Part shown: positions 1-7,829 of the stretch, one piece after another
Numbering within the stretch: position 1 is the stretch's first letter
Layout: the number at the start of each line of letters is the position of its first letter
Origin: Gammaproteobacteria bacterium
Lineage (GTDB): Bacteria; Pseudomonadota; Gammaproteobacteria; Eutrophobiales; Eutrophobiaceae
Direction of reading: 5' to 3'
DNA length: 45,000 nucleotides
NCBI GenBank assembly: GCA_022826885.1
Contig: JAJDUB010000028.1
Coordinates: 1 to 45,000, forward strand
Program-made: the position numbers and the translations under genes
Notes under the pieces: model-generated
What the model saw: only the letters and a program-made list of their open reading frames with translations
Told to the model about the DNA's origin: nothing
The model's database searches: none

Positions 1-507
1 TACCTGGCGGCGCCGGAAGTGATAGGCAGTGCCTCCAAGGGGGTGGAGTTCGAGAAGGCCGGCAAGATGATGATGGCGGATTTCGCCGAGGTGGAGATCG
101 ATACCCGCACCGCACAGATGAAACTCATTAAATTCGTCGCCGTGCACGACAGCGGCACCATCGTCAACCCGGCGGTGTGCGAGAATCAGGTTGCCGGCGG
201 ATACTACCAGTCCATGGGCCTCTCTACCACGGAACACCTGGTGTTCGATGATGAAACCGGCGCCATCCTTAACCCGAATTTTATGGACTACAAACTCATG
301 GGACCCCTGGACATGCCCGACCCGGAGATCATGTTTGAGGAGGTCTACGACGAACACGGCCCGTTCGGGGCGAAAGGGATAGGCGAGGGCGTCACCTGCG
401 CGGTGCCCATCGCCATATCCAACGCCGTGTACAACGCGATCGGCGCCCGGCTTGACCCACCAATTACACCGGATAAGATATTGCAGGCATTGAAATCAAA
501 ATCCTGA
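1..507 (+). CDS. Molybdenum hydroxylase large subunit, C-terminal end (xanthine dehydrogenase / CO dehydrogenase large-subunit family), partial
   Basis: The frame is open from base 1, so the gene begins left of the window and only about the last 168 residues are seen. The sequence has the family's C-terminal hallmarks: a VHDSGTIVNP stretch, and near the end GAKGIGEG followed by AISNAVYNAIG. In this family the Glu of GxGEG is the catalytic base beside the molybdopterin cofactor. Members hydroxylate aldehydes, purines, N-heteroaromatics or 4-hydroxybenzoyl-CoA, or oxidise CO, usually with separate FAD and 2Fe-2S subunits that would lie outside the window. The substrate cannot be told from this tail. 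Its position next to a GntR regulator and aromatic-degradation genes suggests a catabolic role, which is inference. Confidence 0.88.
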   Translation, partial: YLAAPEVIGSASKGVEFEKAGKMMMADFAEVEIDTRTAQMKLIKFVAVHDSGTIVNPAVCENQVAGGYYQSMGLSTTEHLVFDDETGAILNPNFMDYKLMGPLDMPDPEIMFEEVYDEHGPFGAKGIGEGVTCAVPIAISNAVYNAIGARLDPPITPDKILQALKSKS

Positions 508-582
508 GTGAGTCGTATCACCTGGGCAGGCTTAAATCGTCCCCGGCAGAATATCACTGACCGAACAGAGACAAGTTAACAA

Positions 583-1239
583 ATGCAGGATCTGGATGCA
601 GCAGTAGAACAATTAAAACGGGATATCTTCCAGGGGCGTTTCGTGCCCGGACAGCGCCTGGTAGAGGTGGATATCATGTCTCACCTGGAAATAACCAGGG
701 GGAGGGTGCGTGACGTTTTCAAACGCCTGCACGCCGAGGGGATCGTGCAGCTTGACAGGAACCGCGGCGCCTCGGTACGCAAGGCTTCCCGGGAGGAGGT
801 GTTCGATATCTTCGAGGTGCTGGAGGAAATCTCAATCCTGATCATCCGGAAAATCGGCAGCCGGGTTGAGGACAAGGACATGCAGCGGCGCCTGCGCGCA
901 TCGCTTAATGCAGCCCGAAAATTCCATGACAGGTCGGTCAATATCACCAAGGTGCTGGAATACATGGATGAGAACGCCCGTTTCTGGGGCGACCTGGCCG
1001 ACCTGGCCGGCAACCCGGTACTGTCGGAGATCAGGTTACGCCTGCAGGCCCCCTTGTTCAGGCTGGCGATGGAGGGTCTGACCGTGAGCGGCAGTCATGA
1101 ACAGTGGATCGCCCGGCACGAGGAGATCATCAGCGCCCTGCTGGACGACAATACCGGTCACGCAGTGCGCCACGCCAGAAAGTCCATGCACGACGTCTGG
1201 AAAGCCATCCTGGGACTGCCCGACAGCGCGTTCGCCTGA
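583..1239 (+). CDS. GntR-family transcriptional regulator, FCD (FadR) subfamily
   Basis: 218 residues, usual length for the FadR subfamily. Residues about 5-70 form a winged helix-turn-helix; EITRGRVRDVFKRLHAEGIVQLDRNRGASVR is split here as an EITRGRVRDVFKRL recognition helix followed by a wing ending in RGASVR. Residues about 78-210 are all-helical and match an FCD ligand-binding domain, with candidate metal or ligand residues such as the His in the HEEI segment near residue 184. Such regulators usually repress catabolic genes until an organic acid or similar ligand binds. It starts 75 bases after the molybdenum hydroxylase on the same strand and faces the leftward permease operon. Its targets are unknown; the phenol operon and the molybdenum hydroxylase are both candidates. 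Confidence 0.88.
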   Translation: MQDLDAAVEQLKRDIFQGRFVPGQRLVEVDIMSHLEITRGRVRDVFKRLHAEGIVQLDRNRGASVRKASREEVFDIFEVLEEISILIIRKIGSRVEDKDMQRRLRASLNAARKFHDRSVNITKVLEYMDENARFWGDLADLAGNPVLSEIRLRLQAPLFRLAMEGLTVSGSHEQWIARHEEIISALLDDNTGHAVRHARKSMHDVWKAILGLPDSAFA

Positions 1240-1254
1240 TCAAACATTCCGTTA

Positions 1255-2553
1255 TCAAATCCTGACCACGTAATAATAAACATGCAGCGCTATGGTGCAG
1301 ACGAGCACCATGGCAAGGACATAGCCCGCGTTCCAGCGCATGATTGCAAACGAGGAGACCCCGAACCTGCCCTGGATGGCCAGGTTAATGCCGGAGAGGG
1401 GTGAGCCGACTATGCTGGTGCCCCACATCATCATCATGCATGCGCCGAGCAGGTCGGGATTATAGGCGGTATTACCGAGCAGGCTGCCCAGGATGGAGAT
1501 GGTGATGATGGGGTGGACGCCGATGAGCGACAGCAGGACAGCCGCCATGATGAAAGCGCTGCCGGTGAGAGGTGTTACGGTTGTCAGTCCCAGGGAGATA
1601 TCACTGTTTATCAGCACGGCGGATATCCCTACCGACATGAACCCGGCGGCAAGGAACAGCATCAGTTCCTTGTGCATATCCGGAAGTTCGTCAACGATAT
1701 GGGCGCCGATGCGGTGAAATGCCGTAAGCGGTCCGCGCACAGCCAGCATCAGCAACGCCAGCAGGAACGACAGCACGGTTATCAGGGTGAGTACCGGGAA
1801 GTCCGGGAATACGTTGTGCAACAGGATAACCGCCGTGCACAGCAGGACGGGGATAAACAGGGCCTCGAAGCGTAGCGGGTAGCCGCAGGTGTCCGGGCCT
1901 TCCTTATCCCGCGCCAGTTGCCAGGTGGTGATGAACAGCCCCGCCAGGGCGATGGGCAGCCCCGCCAGCATCAGGGTAGGGAAGTCCGAACCGGGGGCAT
2001 ACACCAGGGCGGTGGCGATGGAGACATAAAATGGCGACCAGTACGCCCCGCTGGCGAATGCCCGGGAAAACATGATGGCCTGCAGGCGGTTGATCTTCCC
2101 CGCCTGCTCCATACGGTTGCCGAACAGCATGACCGCGGACAGGTTGATAACCGTGGCGAACACGTGCAGTCCCCAGGCAGTCTTCACCAGCGCCCTGTTG
2201 CCCCTGGGCAGCGTTGTCCCCGACTCGTCGCCCGGGAGGCTGATCAGGCGCAGGAAGGTGACCGAAGCGATCAGGGCAATGATATGGATGTTTGCGGAGG
2301 CCAGCCTGACAAAATCCACGGGGTGGCCATTGAGCATGACCCAGGCGAGACAACCGAGACCGGCCAGCAGCATGCCCGAGATCTGGTAGATCATGGCCCC
2401 GGGCAGGCGGTGAAATAACATAATGGCCGCCGCCCACCCGGCGAGGCCGGACCAGAGCGGAGATACCGGGGAGGACGTCGCCGCCAGGACCGCCAGCAGC
2501 GCCATGACAAACAGCAGGATACCCGGCAATCTGGCCGTCAGGGATTTATCCAT
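1255..2553 (-). CDS. Multi-pass membrane permease, unassigned family
   Basis: 432 residues with about 11-12 hydrophobic segments spread over the full length, so this is a polytopic inner-membrane protein and very likely a transporter. The two halves each carry Gly/Ser/Pro-containing segments (for example ASGAYWSPFYVSIATALVY in the first half and MWGTSIVGSPLSGINLAI in the second), reminiscent of the broken-helix repeats of the ion-transporter superfamily (ArsB/NhaD, DASS, CitMHS). That family link is a guess from pattern, not an identified domain. It starts 18 bases after the ring-cleavage hydrolase on the same strand, so the two are probably co-transcribed, and uptake or efflux of an aromatic acid or a pathway product is a reasonable hypothesis. 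Confidence 0.7.
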   Translation of the reverse strand: MDKSLTARLPGILLFVMALLAVLAATSSPVSPLWSGLAGWAAAIMLFHRLPGAMIYQISGMLLAGLGCLAWVMLNGHPVDFVRLASANIHIIALIASVTFLRLISLPGDESGTTLPRGNRALVKTAWGLHVFATVINLSAVMLFGNRMEQAGKINRLQAIMFSRAFASGAYWSPFYVSIATALVYAPGSDFPTLMLAGLPIALAGLFITTWQLARDKEGPDTCGYPLRFEALFIPVLLCTAVILLHNVFPDFPVLTLITVLSFLLALLMLAVRGPLTAFHRIGAHIVDELPDMHKELMLFLAAGFMSVGISAVLINSDISLGLTTVTPLTGSAFIMAAVLLSLIGVHPIITISILGSLLGNTAYNPDLLGACMMMMWGTSIVGSPLSGINLAIQGRFGVSSFAIMRWNAGYVLAMVLVCTIALHVYYYVVRI

Positions 2554-2571
2554 GGTTGCGGGTGTTTCAGG

Positions 2572-3399
2572 TCAGCCCGCTTCGAGTAAAAAGTCGCTAA
2601 CCAGTTGATTGAAACGCCGGTTGTGTTCTATCTGGGTCCAGTGGCCGCAGTTACCGAAAATATGCAGTTGCGAGTTTTTGATACACCTGAACATGTGTTC
2701 GGATACTGACACGGGGATAATCCGGTCGTCCCGGCCGTGGATAATCAAGGTCTCATGTTCGATGTTCCTGACGTCGTCTTCGCTGCTGCAGATTTTCCGG
2801 ACGCCGTCCTGGCGCGGCGCCGGAAACATCGCTGCATAGGACTCCTGCACTCCAGGCCGGATACTGGCCTCATACCTGAGCCGGGCCAGTTCATCATTTA
2901 CCAGTGAACGATCATAGGCAAACAGGTCCAGCAATCGGCGCATATTCTCAATCGAGGGTGTATAACCCCAGGTCAGGTCCAGGCCTTCCGTCAGTTCGAA
3001 CTCCAGGCCGACGCTGCCCATGAGCACGAGGCGGGAGACCCGTTGAGGCGTCTGGATCGCCAGCGCAACGGCCAGTGATCCACCAAAGGAATTGCCGATT
3101 ACGTGGGCCTGTTCAATCTCCATGGCATCCAGGAAATCCAGCGCGTGTCTGAGCCAGGTCTCCATGTCATAACGGATATCATCGGGCCGTTCGGTAAACC
3201 CGAAACCCACTATGTCAGGTGCGACCACGCGGAAATTTTCCGCCAGGCTGGGGAGCACCAGGCGCCAGTTGGCCCAGGCGCTGACGCCGGGTCCCGATCC
3301 GTGAAGCAGCAGCACGGGGTCGCCCGTCCCCTGGTCATGATAATTGGTCGTGATGCCGCCGGCATTGATGGAGGAACCGATTTCCGGAGAAGTATTCAT
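2572..3399 (-). CDS. Alpha/beta hydrolase of the meta-cleavage product hydrolase type (2-hydroxymuconic semialdehyde hydrolase-like)
   Basis: 275 residues, the standard length for DmpD/XylF/TodF/BphD carbon-carbon bond hydrolases. LLHGSGPG near residue 31 forms the oxyanion-hole region, GNSFGG near residue 103 is the nucleophile elbow with catalytic Ser, HGRDDRIIPV near residue 222 supplies the Asp and GHWTQIEH near residue 252 the His. In the family these enzymes hydrolyse the semialdehyde or ketone made by extradiol ring cleavage to 2-hydroxypenta-2,4-dienoate plus an acid. It lies in a leftward group between the symporter and the permease, divergent from the operon that encodes the matching dioxygenase. 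The exact substrate is inferred from that neighbour. Confidence 0.85.
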   Translation of the reverse strand: MNTSPEIGSSINAGGITTNYHDQGTGDPVLLLHGSGPGVSAWANWRLVLPSLAENFRVVAPDIVGFGFTERPDDIRYDMETWLRHALDFLDAMEIEQAHVIGNSFGGSLAVALAIQTPQRVSRLVLMGSVGLEFELTEGLDLTWGYTPSIENMRRLLDLFAYDRSLVNDELARLRYEASIRPGVQESYAAMFPAPRQDGVRKICSSEDDVRNIEHETLIIHGRDDRIIPVSVSEHMFRCIKNSQLHIFGNCGHWTQIEHNRRFNQLVSDFLLEAG

Positions 3400-3450
3400 T
3401 GATGTATCCCTGATGGTGCGAATGCGAAAATTGATGGTGGGAGATGCAGG

Positions 3451-4932
3451 CTATAGCGTTTTCCTGTAATGAGCAAGTTCTTTTTTCACCCTTGGCGCAA
3501 GGAGGTAAAGACCGACAATGTTGGGGAAGGCGATGATGAAAATCAAAGCCTCGGACAAATTGATAATTGCGTCCAGTTGTACGCTACAGCCGATGACAAT
3601 AAAGCTGCAGTATCCGATTTTAAATATGGTTTGCATCGGAGTTGAGTCCCCGACAAGGTAGGTCCAGGCTTTCAGTCCGTAATAACTCCAGGCGATCATT
3701 GTGGATATGGCGAATAATATCGCCGCAACTGAAATTAAAACCGGTGAACCGGGCAGAATGCTTGCAAAAGCAGCCGAGGTTATTTCAATTCCCGCCACAC
3801 CTTTATCGAGCATACCGGGATCGTAAATTGTTGTGACAATGACCAGGCCGGTCAGCGTGCAGATGATAACGGTGTCGATAAATGGTTCCAGCAGGGCTAC
3901 ATAGCCTTCCGTCATGGGTTTTTCAGTGCGTACTGCCGCGTGGGCAATAGAAGCGGAACCTAAACCTGCTTCATTGGAGAAAATTGCCCGGCGGAATCCC
4001 AGTATCATTATTCCGATAAATCCACCGGCGACCCCTTCAGGACTGAACGCTTCCTGCAATATAAGAGCGCATGTTGCCGGTAGCGCCTGGTAATTTATAC
4101 AGAGTACGGTTACCGCTGCCCCCACATACAATATCGTCATGAACGGGACAAGTTTCTCCGTTGTTTTTGCAATGCCTTTTATACCGCCGACAATAACCAG
4201 GCCGACAATCACGGCAAGACAGGCGCCGAATAACCAACCCTTATCCCAGAAAAAACTGTTCGATGCGCCGGTTACCACAATAAACTGGGATAAGGCCTGG
4301 TTGGACTGGAACATGTTGCCGATCCCAATACAGCCGATAACAATGCTGCAAGCGTAAAAGATCCCAAGCGCTTTACCTGTTTTGGGGAAATGCAACTCCG
4401 CCATGCCCCGTTCCAGGTAGTGCATTGGTCCCCCGGATACTGAACCATCATCGTGATGGACCCGATACATGACACCGAGACTGCACTCAACAAATTTTGT
4501 GGTCATGCCCAGCAACCCGGCGAGGACGATCCAGAATATGACACCGGGCCCGCCGAGTGTTACCGATATGGCTACGCCCGCTATATTCCCGATGCCGACA
4601 GTGCCTGACACGGCTGCCGTCAGCGCTTGAAAATGTGACACCTCGCCACGATCGGAGGTTTTAGAATAAGCGCCGCCGACAAGTCTTATTGCGTGCGGGA
4701 GGCCGGTAAGATTTATAAACCTGAAATAGAATGTGAAAAAAACAGTGCTTGCGATCAACCACAGGACTATGGCGGATGCTTCAGTTCCGAACAGGGGGAC
4801 AGGGTAAAAGACAACCGATGTTATGGTTTCAGCAACGGGTAAAACGACAGCGTTTATTTGTTCATCGATTCCTTTTCCCATCACCTGTCGGGGAATACAT
4901 ACCGGCAATGCGGCAAATGTGTATGGTTTCAT
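3451..4932 (-). CDS. Sodium:alanine/glycine symporter family (AGCS) transporter
   Basis: 493 residues with about 10-11 membrane segments. Family signatures are visible: the GEVSHFQALTAAVSGTVGIGN stretch split as GEVSHFQALTAAVSGTVG then IGNIAGVA, plus GGPGVIFW and FRRAIFSNEAGLGSASIAHA near the middle, typical of AlsT/DagA-type carriers that import neutral amino acids with Na+ or H+. Start at 4932 lacks a clear Shine-Dalgarno site; an alternative Met at 4881 (MGKGIDEQ) aligns better with where most family members begin. The gene is first in the leftward group and shares its upstream region with the rightward catabolic operon. Its substrate in this context is unknown. Confidence 0.9.
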   Translation of the reverse strand: MKPYTFAALPVCIPRQVMGKGIDEQINAVVLPVAETITSVVFYPVPLFGTEASAIVLWLIASTVFFTFYFRFINLTGLPHAIRLVGGAYSKTSDRGEVSHFQALTAAVSGTVGIGNIAGVAISVTLGGPGVIFWIVLAGLLGMTTKFVECSLGVMYRVHHDDGSVSGGPMHYLERGMAELHFPKTGKALGIFYACSIVIGCIGIGNMFQSNQALSQFIVVTGASNSFFWDKGWLFGACLAVIVGLVIVGGIKGIAKTTEKLVPFMTILYVGAAVTVLCINYQALPATCALILQEAFSPEGVAGGFIGIMILGFRRAIFSNEAGLGSASIAHAAVRTEKPMTEGYVALLEPFIDTVIICTLTGLVIVTTIYDPGMLDKGVAGIEITSAAFASILPGSPVLISVAAILFAISTMIAWSYYGLKAWTYLVGDSTPMQTIFKIGYCSFIVIGCSVQLDAIINLSEALIFIIAFPNIVGLYLLAPRVKKELAHYRKTL

Positions 4933-4947
4933 GGTTTGGTTTTTTTA

Positions 4948-4974
4948 ATCGATTATTTTACAAAGAATCGATAT
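4948..4974. promoter_or_regulatory. Pair of ATCGAT boxes between divergent operons
   Basis: The 95-base divergent intergenic region holds two ATCGAT boxes (AATCGATTA at 4948-4956 and AATCGATAT at 4966-4974) 18 bases apart, about two helical turns. The same arrangement recurs at 6136-6162, upstream of the phenol hydroxylase genes. A shared regulator site is likely but the regulator is not known. Confidence 0.45.
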
Positions 4975-5027
4975 TCTTTCAGTATTAATTTTGTTATTGA
5001 AAAGAGTACAATCGTGAGGCAACAGAA

Positions 5028-5756
5028 ATGAATGACTCAAATAACAAACATTTCGTCCTGGTGCACGGCGCCTGGCACGGCGCCTGGTGCTGGGAGAAAG
5101 TCACGCCGCTGCTTGCCGCGATGGGCCATGAGGCGCATACCCTTGATTTGCCTGGTCTGGGCAACGATCCGGCGCCGGTTTCCGGGATTACCCTGGATTC
5201 CTACGTGAATGCCGTCAAAAGCGTTATCCTGTCGGTAAACGAACCTGTCGTGCTGGTCGGCCACAGCATGGGCGGTCTGATCATCACCCAGACCGCGGAA
5301 CTGGTGCCCGACCGGGTGCAGGCGCTGGGTTACCTGGCGGCGTTTTCGCCCAGGAACGGGGAATCGCTGTTTGATTACGCCATGGCCGACACAGAGTCCC
5401 ATGTCACGCGCTTTCACGTGGTGAATGAGGAAGAGGGGTATTTCACCATACCTGAGGACCGGCTCCCGGCATGCTTCTACGGCCTGTGCAGCGAGGGAGA
5501 CACCCGCAATGCGATTGCGCGGCTGCGCCCGCAACCGCTGGCGCCGCTGGTGCAACCGGTCAGCATCTCCGAGGAGAACTACGGGCAGGTGCGCCGCTGT
5601 TATATCGAGTGCACCAAGGACCAGGCGTTGACCTGGCCCATGCAGAAGAAGATGCTGCACAATGCCCGGCTCGATGCGTTACTCACCCTGGAAACGGACC
5701 ACTCGCCGTTTTATTCCTGTCCTGAAGACCTGGTTGACTGCCTGGTCAAACTGTAA
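5028..5756 (+). CDS. Alpha/beta-fold hydrolase (hydroxynitrile lyase / methylesterase-like)
   Basis: 242 residues. It opens with FVLVHGAWHGAWCWEKV, the hallmark N-terminus of the plant methylesterase/hydroxynitrile-lyase-like branch and its bacterial esterase relatives. GHSMGG near residue 79 is the nucleophile elbow with catalytic Ser, and LETDHSPFYS near residue 225 carries the catalytic His. The predicted activity is ester or C-C bond cleavage, in the cytoplasm. It is first in the rightward catabolic operon, 11 bases ahead of the next gene. It could release a phenol or aromatic acid from an ester before hydroxylation, which is inference. It is clearly distinct from the ring-cleavage hydrolase at 2572-3399. 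Confidence 0.82.
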   Translation: MNDSNNKHFVLVHGAWHGAWCWEKVTPLLAAMGHEAHTLDLPGLGNDPAPVSGITLDSYVNAVKSVILSVNEPVVLVGHSMGGLIITQTAELVPDRVQALGYLAAFSPRNGESLFDYAMADTESHVTRFHVVNEEEGYFTIPEDRLPACFYGLCSEGDTRNAIARLRPQPLAPLVQPVSISEENYGQVRRCYIECTKDQALTWPMQKKMLHNARLDALLTLETDHSPFYSCPEDLVDCLVKL

Positions 5757-5767
5757 AGGACGAGCCG

Positions 5768-6124
5768 ATGCAGATACTGATGATCCTCTGGGAACCCAAT
5801 GATAAATGGCGCGCCCTGTCACAACAGGAGCAGAAGGATTACCTGCAGTCGCTTGACGGAGCCATCAACGAGGCGCGCAGTCACGGCGTCATGACGCTGG
5901 GCTGGAGTCGGGTGGACCGTACACTGAACAAGGCGCCGGCTGAGGGTTACGTCGGCGTGTTCGCCATGGACTCGGCCCAGGCCATCCATCAACTGGACAG
6001 TAATATTCAGCAATCTCTCTGGTATGATTATTTCGATTCCGTCAATATCAGCATCAACCTGGAGGGCGAAACGGAGCCCGAACCGCACCGGGTCTATGCG
6101 AAATTGCTGGGGTTGGACATTTGA
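5768..6124 (+). CDS. Small conserved-looking protein of unknown function, possible dimeric alpha/beta-barrel fold
   Basis: 118 residues, no signal peptide or membrane segment. It begins MQILMILWEPNDKW and has alternating beta and amphipathic helical stretches plus a Trp/Tyr-rich segment (QSLWYDYFDSV), a pattern seen in small ferredoxin-like dimeric proteins such as the darcynin/DUF6616 type. That fold is a guess. A Shine-Dalgarno-like AAGGA lies 9 bases upstream and the gene is 11 bases after the alpha/beta hydrolase, so the two are co-transcribed. Its place ahead of the phenol hydroxylase genes suggests an accessory role in aromatic metabolism. Confidence 0.65.
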   Translation: MQILMILWEPNDKWRALSQQEQKDYLQSLDGAINEARSHGVMTLGWSRVDRTLNKAPAEGYVGVFAMDSAQAIHQLDSNIQQSLWYDYFDSVNISINLEGETEPEPHRVYAKLLGLDI

Positions 6125-6135
6125 ACACTGAATTT

Positions 6136-6162
6136 ATCGATATTTTCTGAAAAAATCGATAT
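6136..6162. promoter_or_regulatory. Pair of ATCGATAT boxes upstream of phenol hydroxylase genes
   Basis: Two identical ATCGATAT boxes (6136-6143 and 6155-6162), 19 bases start to start, lie in the 76-base AT-rich gap before the phenol hydroxylase genes. They match the pair at 4948-4974. A related ATATCGATA is found at 11265-11273, before catechol dioxygenase. No -24/-12 promoter of the sigma-54 type known for some dmp operons was found. Confidence 0.45.
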
Positions 6163-6200
6163 TATTTGTTTCCGGGCATGACAAAGAGAAAAAAACGGGT

Positions 6201-6461
6201 ATGATGATGGCACAGAAACGTTATGTGCGCATCACCAACAGGGACAGGCCGGGGTTCGTCGAGTTTCATTTTTCCTTTGATGATCCGACTCTCTATCTGG
6301 AAATGATTTTGCCCACAGAGGCATTCACTGAATTTTGCCGGTCCAACCAGGTGACGTTCCTGAGCGATGAAGATGCCGAAGCGGTAGCAAAACAACAGGA
6401 AAAGTGGCGTTATGGCGAAACCGGGGGTGAAGGCGAAACGAGTGGATCGCTAACTCATTGA
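6201..6461 (+). CDS. dmpK: Phenol hydroxylase assembly component (DmpK/PHK type)
   Basis: 86 residues. The core KRYVRITNRDRPGFVEF followed by LYLEMILPTEAFTEFCRSNQV matches the small PHK subunit family, in which the LILP...EFCRSN block is conserved. In characterised systems this protein is not part of the active oxygenase but helps build the iron-loaded hydroxylase. Three consecutive Met codons (6201, 6204, 6207) make the exact start uncertain by two residues. It leads the classic K-L-M-N-O-P gene order and is separated by 10 bases from the next gene. Confidence 0.88.
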   Translation: MMMAQKRYVRITNRDRPGFVEFHFSFDDPTLYLEMILPTEAFTEFCRSNQVTFLSDEDAEAVAKQQEKWRYGETGGEGETSGSLTH

Positions 6462-6471
6462 GAGCAGTCAG

Positions 6472-7467
6472 ATGTCAATCGATATTAAAACGACAAAAAT
6501 AGAGCAGAGAAGGATCACGTTCGACAATGTTGCGGAAAAACTGGGCGAGGGCAAGATCCCCAGTCGCTACCAGGAAGTGATGTATGGCGTGCAGCAGCAG
6601 GACGTGTTTCATTACCGCCCCACCTGGGACCCGGAACATGAAGTCTTCGATGCGGACCGCACCGACATCAAAATGCAGGATTTCGATGACCTGACGGACC
6701 CGCGCCACTATTACTACGGCACTTACGTTATCCAGCGGTCAAAGCAGCAGGAGGCCATGGAAAAAAACTTTTCGGTCGTTGAAAAAAGAGGGTTATTACA
6801 TGCCATGGATGGGGACCTGATAGAAAAGATCAGAAAAGTCATCATACCGTTCCGCCATGCGGAATGGGGAGCGAACAACAACAACCTGTTTATCGCAGCT
6901 TACGGTTTCGGCACTCCCATGCCCATCGCCGCGGATTTCCAGGGCATGGATCGGCTGGGGAATGCCCAGTACATCACGCGTATCGGCTTGATACTGTCAA
7001 ACAACGATCCGGAGATACTGGACCGGGCCAAGTCGGAATGGCTGGATGACCCTATGTGGCAGCCACTGCGGAAACTGGTCGAGGACAGTTTCGTGATCAA
7101 GGACTGGTTTGAACTGCACCTGCTGCAGAATTTCCTGCTGGACGGGGTATTGCAGCCGTTAGTATTCCAGTATTTCGATGACGAAATCGTCAAACATGGC
7201 GGGGCGTCCTTTGCCATGGTTACGGAGTTTTTTGTCGAATGGTTTGCCGAAGCTGTCAGGTGGACGGATCACACCATAAAAACGGCAGCCGGTGAATCCG
7301 CAGAAAACCAGGCATTGCTGGCGGGATGGAAGGACAAATGGCTGCCGGAAGTCAAAAACGCCGCTATGCCGCTGGCGGAATATATCTTTGCCGGGCGCAG
7401 TGCAGACGTGATTGGCGAGATCTCAAACCGGCTTGAGGCCAGGTCGGGTAAAATCGGTCTGGGGTGA
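6472..7467 (+). CDS. dmpL: Phenol hydroxylase beta subunit (DmpL/P1 type)
   Basis: 331 residues, the usual length for the beta subunit of soluble multicomponent phenol/toluene monooxygenases. It shares the diiron-hydroxylase helical-bundle fold but lacks the paired ExxH iron-binding motifs, as expected for beta. Recognisable segments are TPSRYQEV-like SRYQEVMYG near residue 40, a Tyr-rich RHYYYGTYVIQR segment near residue 83, and the IPFRHAEWGANNNN block near residue 124. With the alpha and gamma subunits it forms the (abg)2 hydroxylase that converts phenol to catechol. It ends 4 bases before the effector gene. Confidence 0.93.
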   Translation: MSIDIKTTKIEQRRITFDNVAEKLGEGKIPSRYQEVMYGVQQQDVFHYRPTWDPEHEVFDADRTDIKMQDFDDLTDPRHYYYGTYVIQRSKQQEAMEKNFSVVEKRGLLHAMDGDLIEKIRKVIIPFRHAEWGANNNNLFIAAYGFGTPMPIAADFQGMDRLGNAQYITRIGLILSNNDPEILDRAKSEWLDDPMWQPLRKLVEDSFVIKDWFELHLLQNFLLDGVLQPLVFQYFDDEIVKHGGASFAMVTEFFVEWFAEAVRWTDHTIKTAAGESAENQALLAGWKDKWLPEVKNAAMPLAEYIFAGRSADVIGEISNRLEARSGKIGLG

Positions 7468-7471
7468 AGTC

Positions 7472-7744
7472 ATGGCTGATAACGTATTCATTGCTTTGCA
7501 AAACAATCCTGATGCACAGCCCATCATACAGGCGATCGTCGAAGACAACCCGGCAGCGGTGGTGAATGATTCTCCGGGGATGGTTAAAATAGATTGTCCG
7601 AAACGGTTGGTAATCAGGCGAGAGACCGTGGAAGAAAAAATCGGCGGAGAATTCAACCTGCAGGACATCCACCTGACGCTGATTTCCCTTGCCGGCAACA
7701 TCGAAGAAGACGATGATGAATTTGTTTTACAGTGGAACATCTAA
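7472..7744 (+). CDS. dmpM: Phenol hydroxylase effector/coupling protein (DmpM/P2, MmoB family)
   Basis: 90 residues from the ATG at 7472; the frame is open further upstream but that would overlap dmpL and is unlike the family. It starts MADNVFIALQNN and contains RLVIRRETVEEKIGGEF and LQDIHLTLISLAGNI, typical of the MmoB/DmpM regulators, which carry no cofactor and bind the hydroxylase to tune electron transfer and oxygen activation. Position between beta and alpha subunits is the canonical one. A stable nested hairpin follows it before dmpN. Confidence 0.93.
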   Translation: MADNVFIALQNNPDAQPIIQAIVEDNPAAVVNDSPGMVKIDCPKRLVIRRETVEEKIGGEFNLQDIHLTLISLAGNIEEDDDEFVLQWNI

Positions 7745-7754
7745 TCCGAGACAA

Positions 7755-7806
7755 GGGGACGGACCCCCGCTTACAACATGCGGGGGCATGCTTGAAATCC
7801 GTCCCC
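7755..7806 (+). other. Nested hairpin in the dmpM-dmpN gap
   Basis: Outer arms GGGGACGGA (7755-7763) and TCCGTCCCC (7798-7806) enclose inner arms CCCCCGC (7764-7770) and GCGGGGG (7780-7786). All are perfect complements. There is no T-run, so this is not a standard terminator. In the transcript it could stabilise or partly separate the mRNA of the upstream and downstream subunits. Confidence 0.7.
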
Positions 7807-7829
7807 GGAAAGTTTAAGAGGAACATACG

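Noticed and set aside
6125-6200. Sigma-54 promoter for the phenol hydroxylase genes, as in classic dmp operons
   Set aside because: No TGGC-N8-TTGC-like -24/-12 element was found in the 76-base gap; the ATCGATAT boxes were recorded instead.
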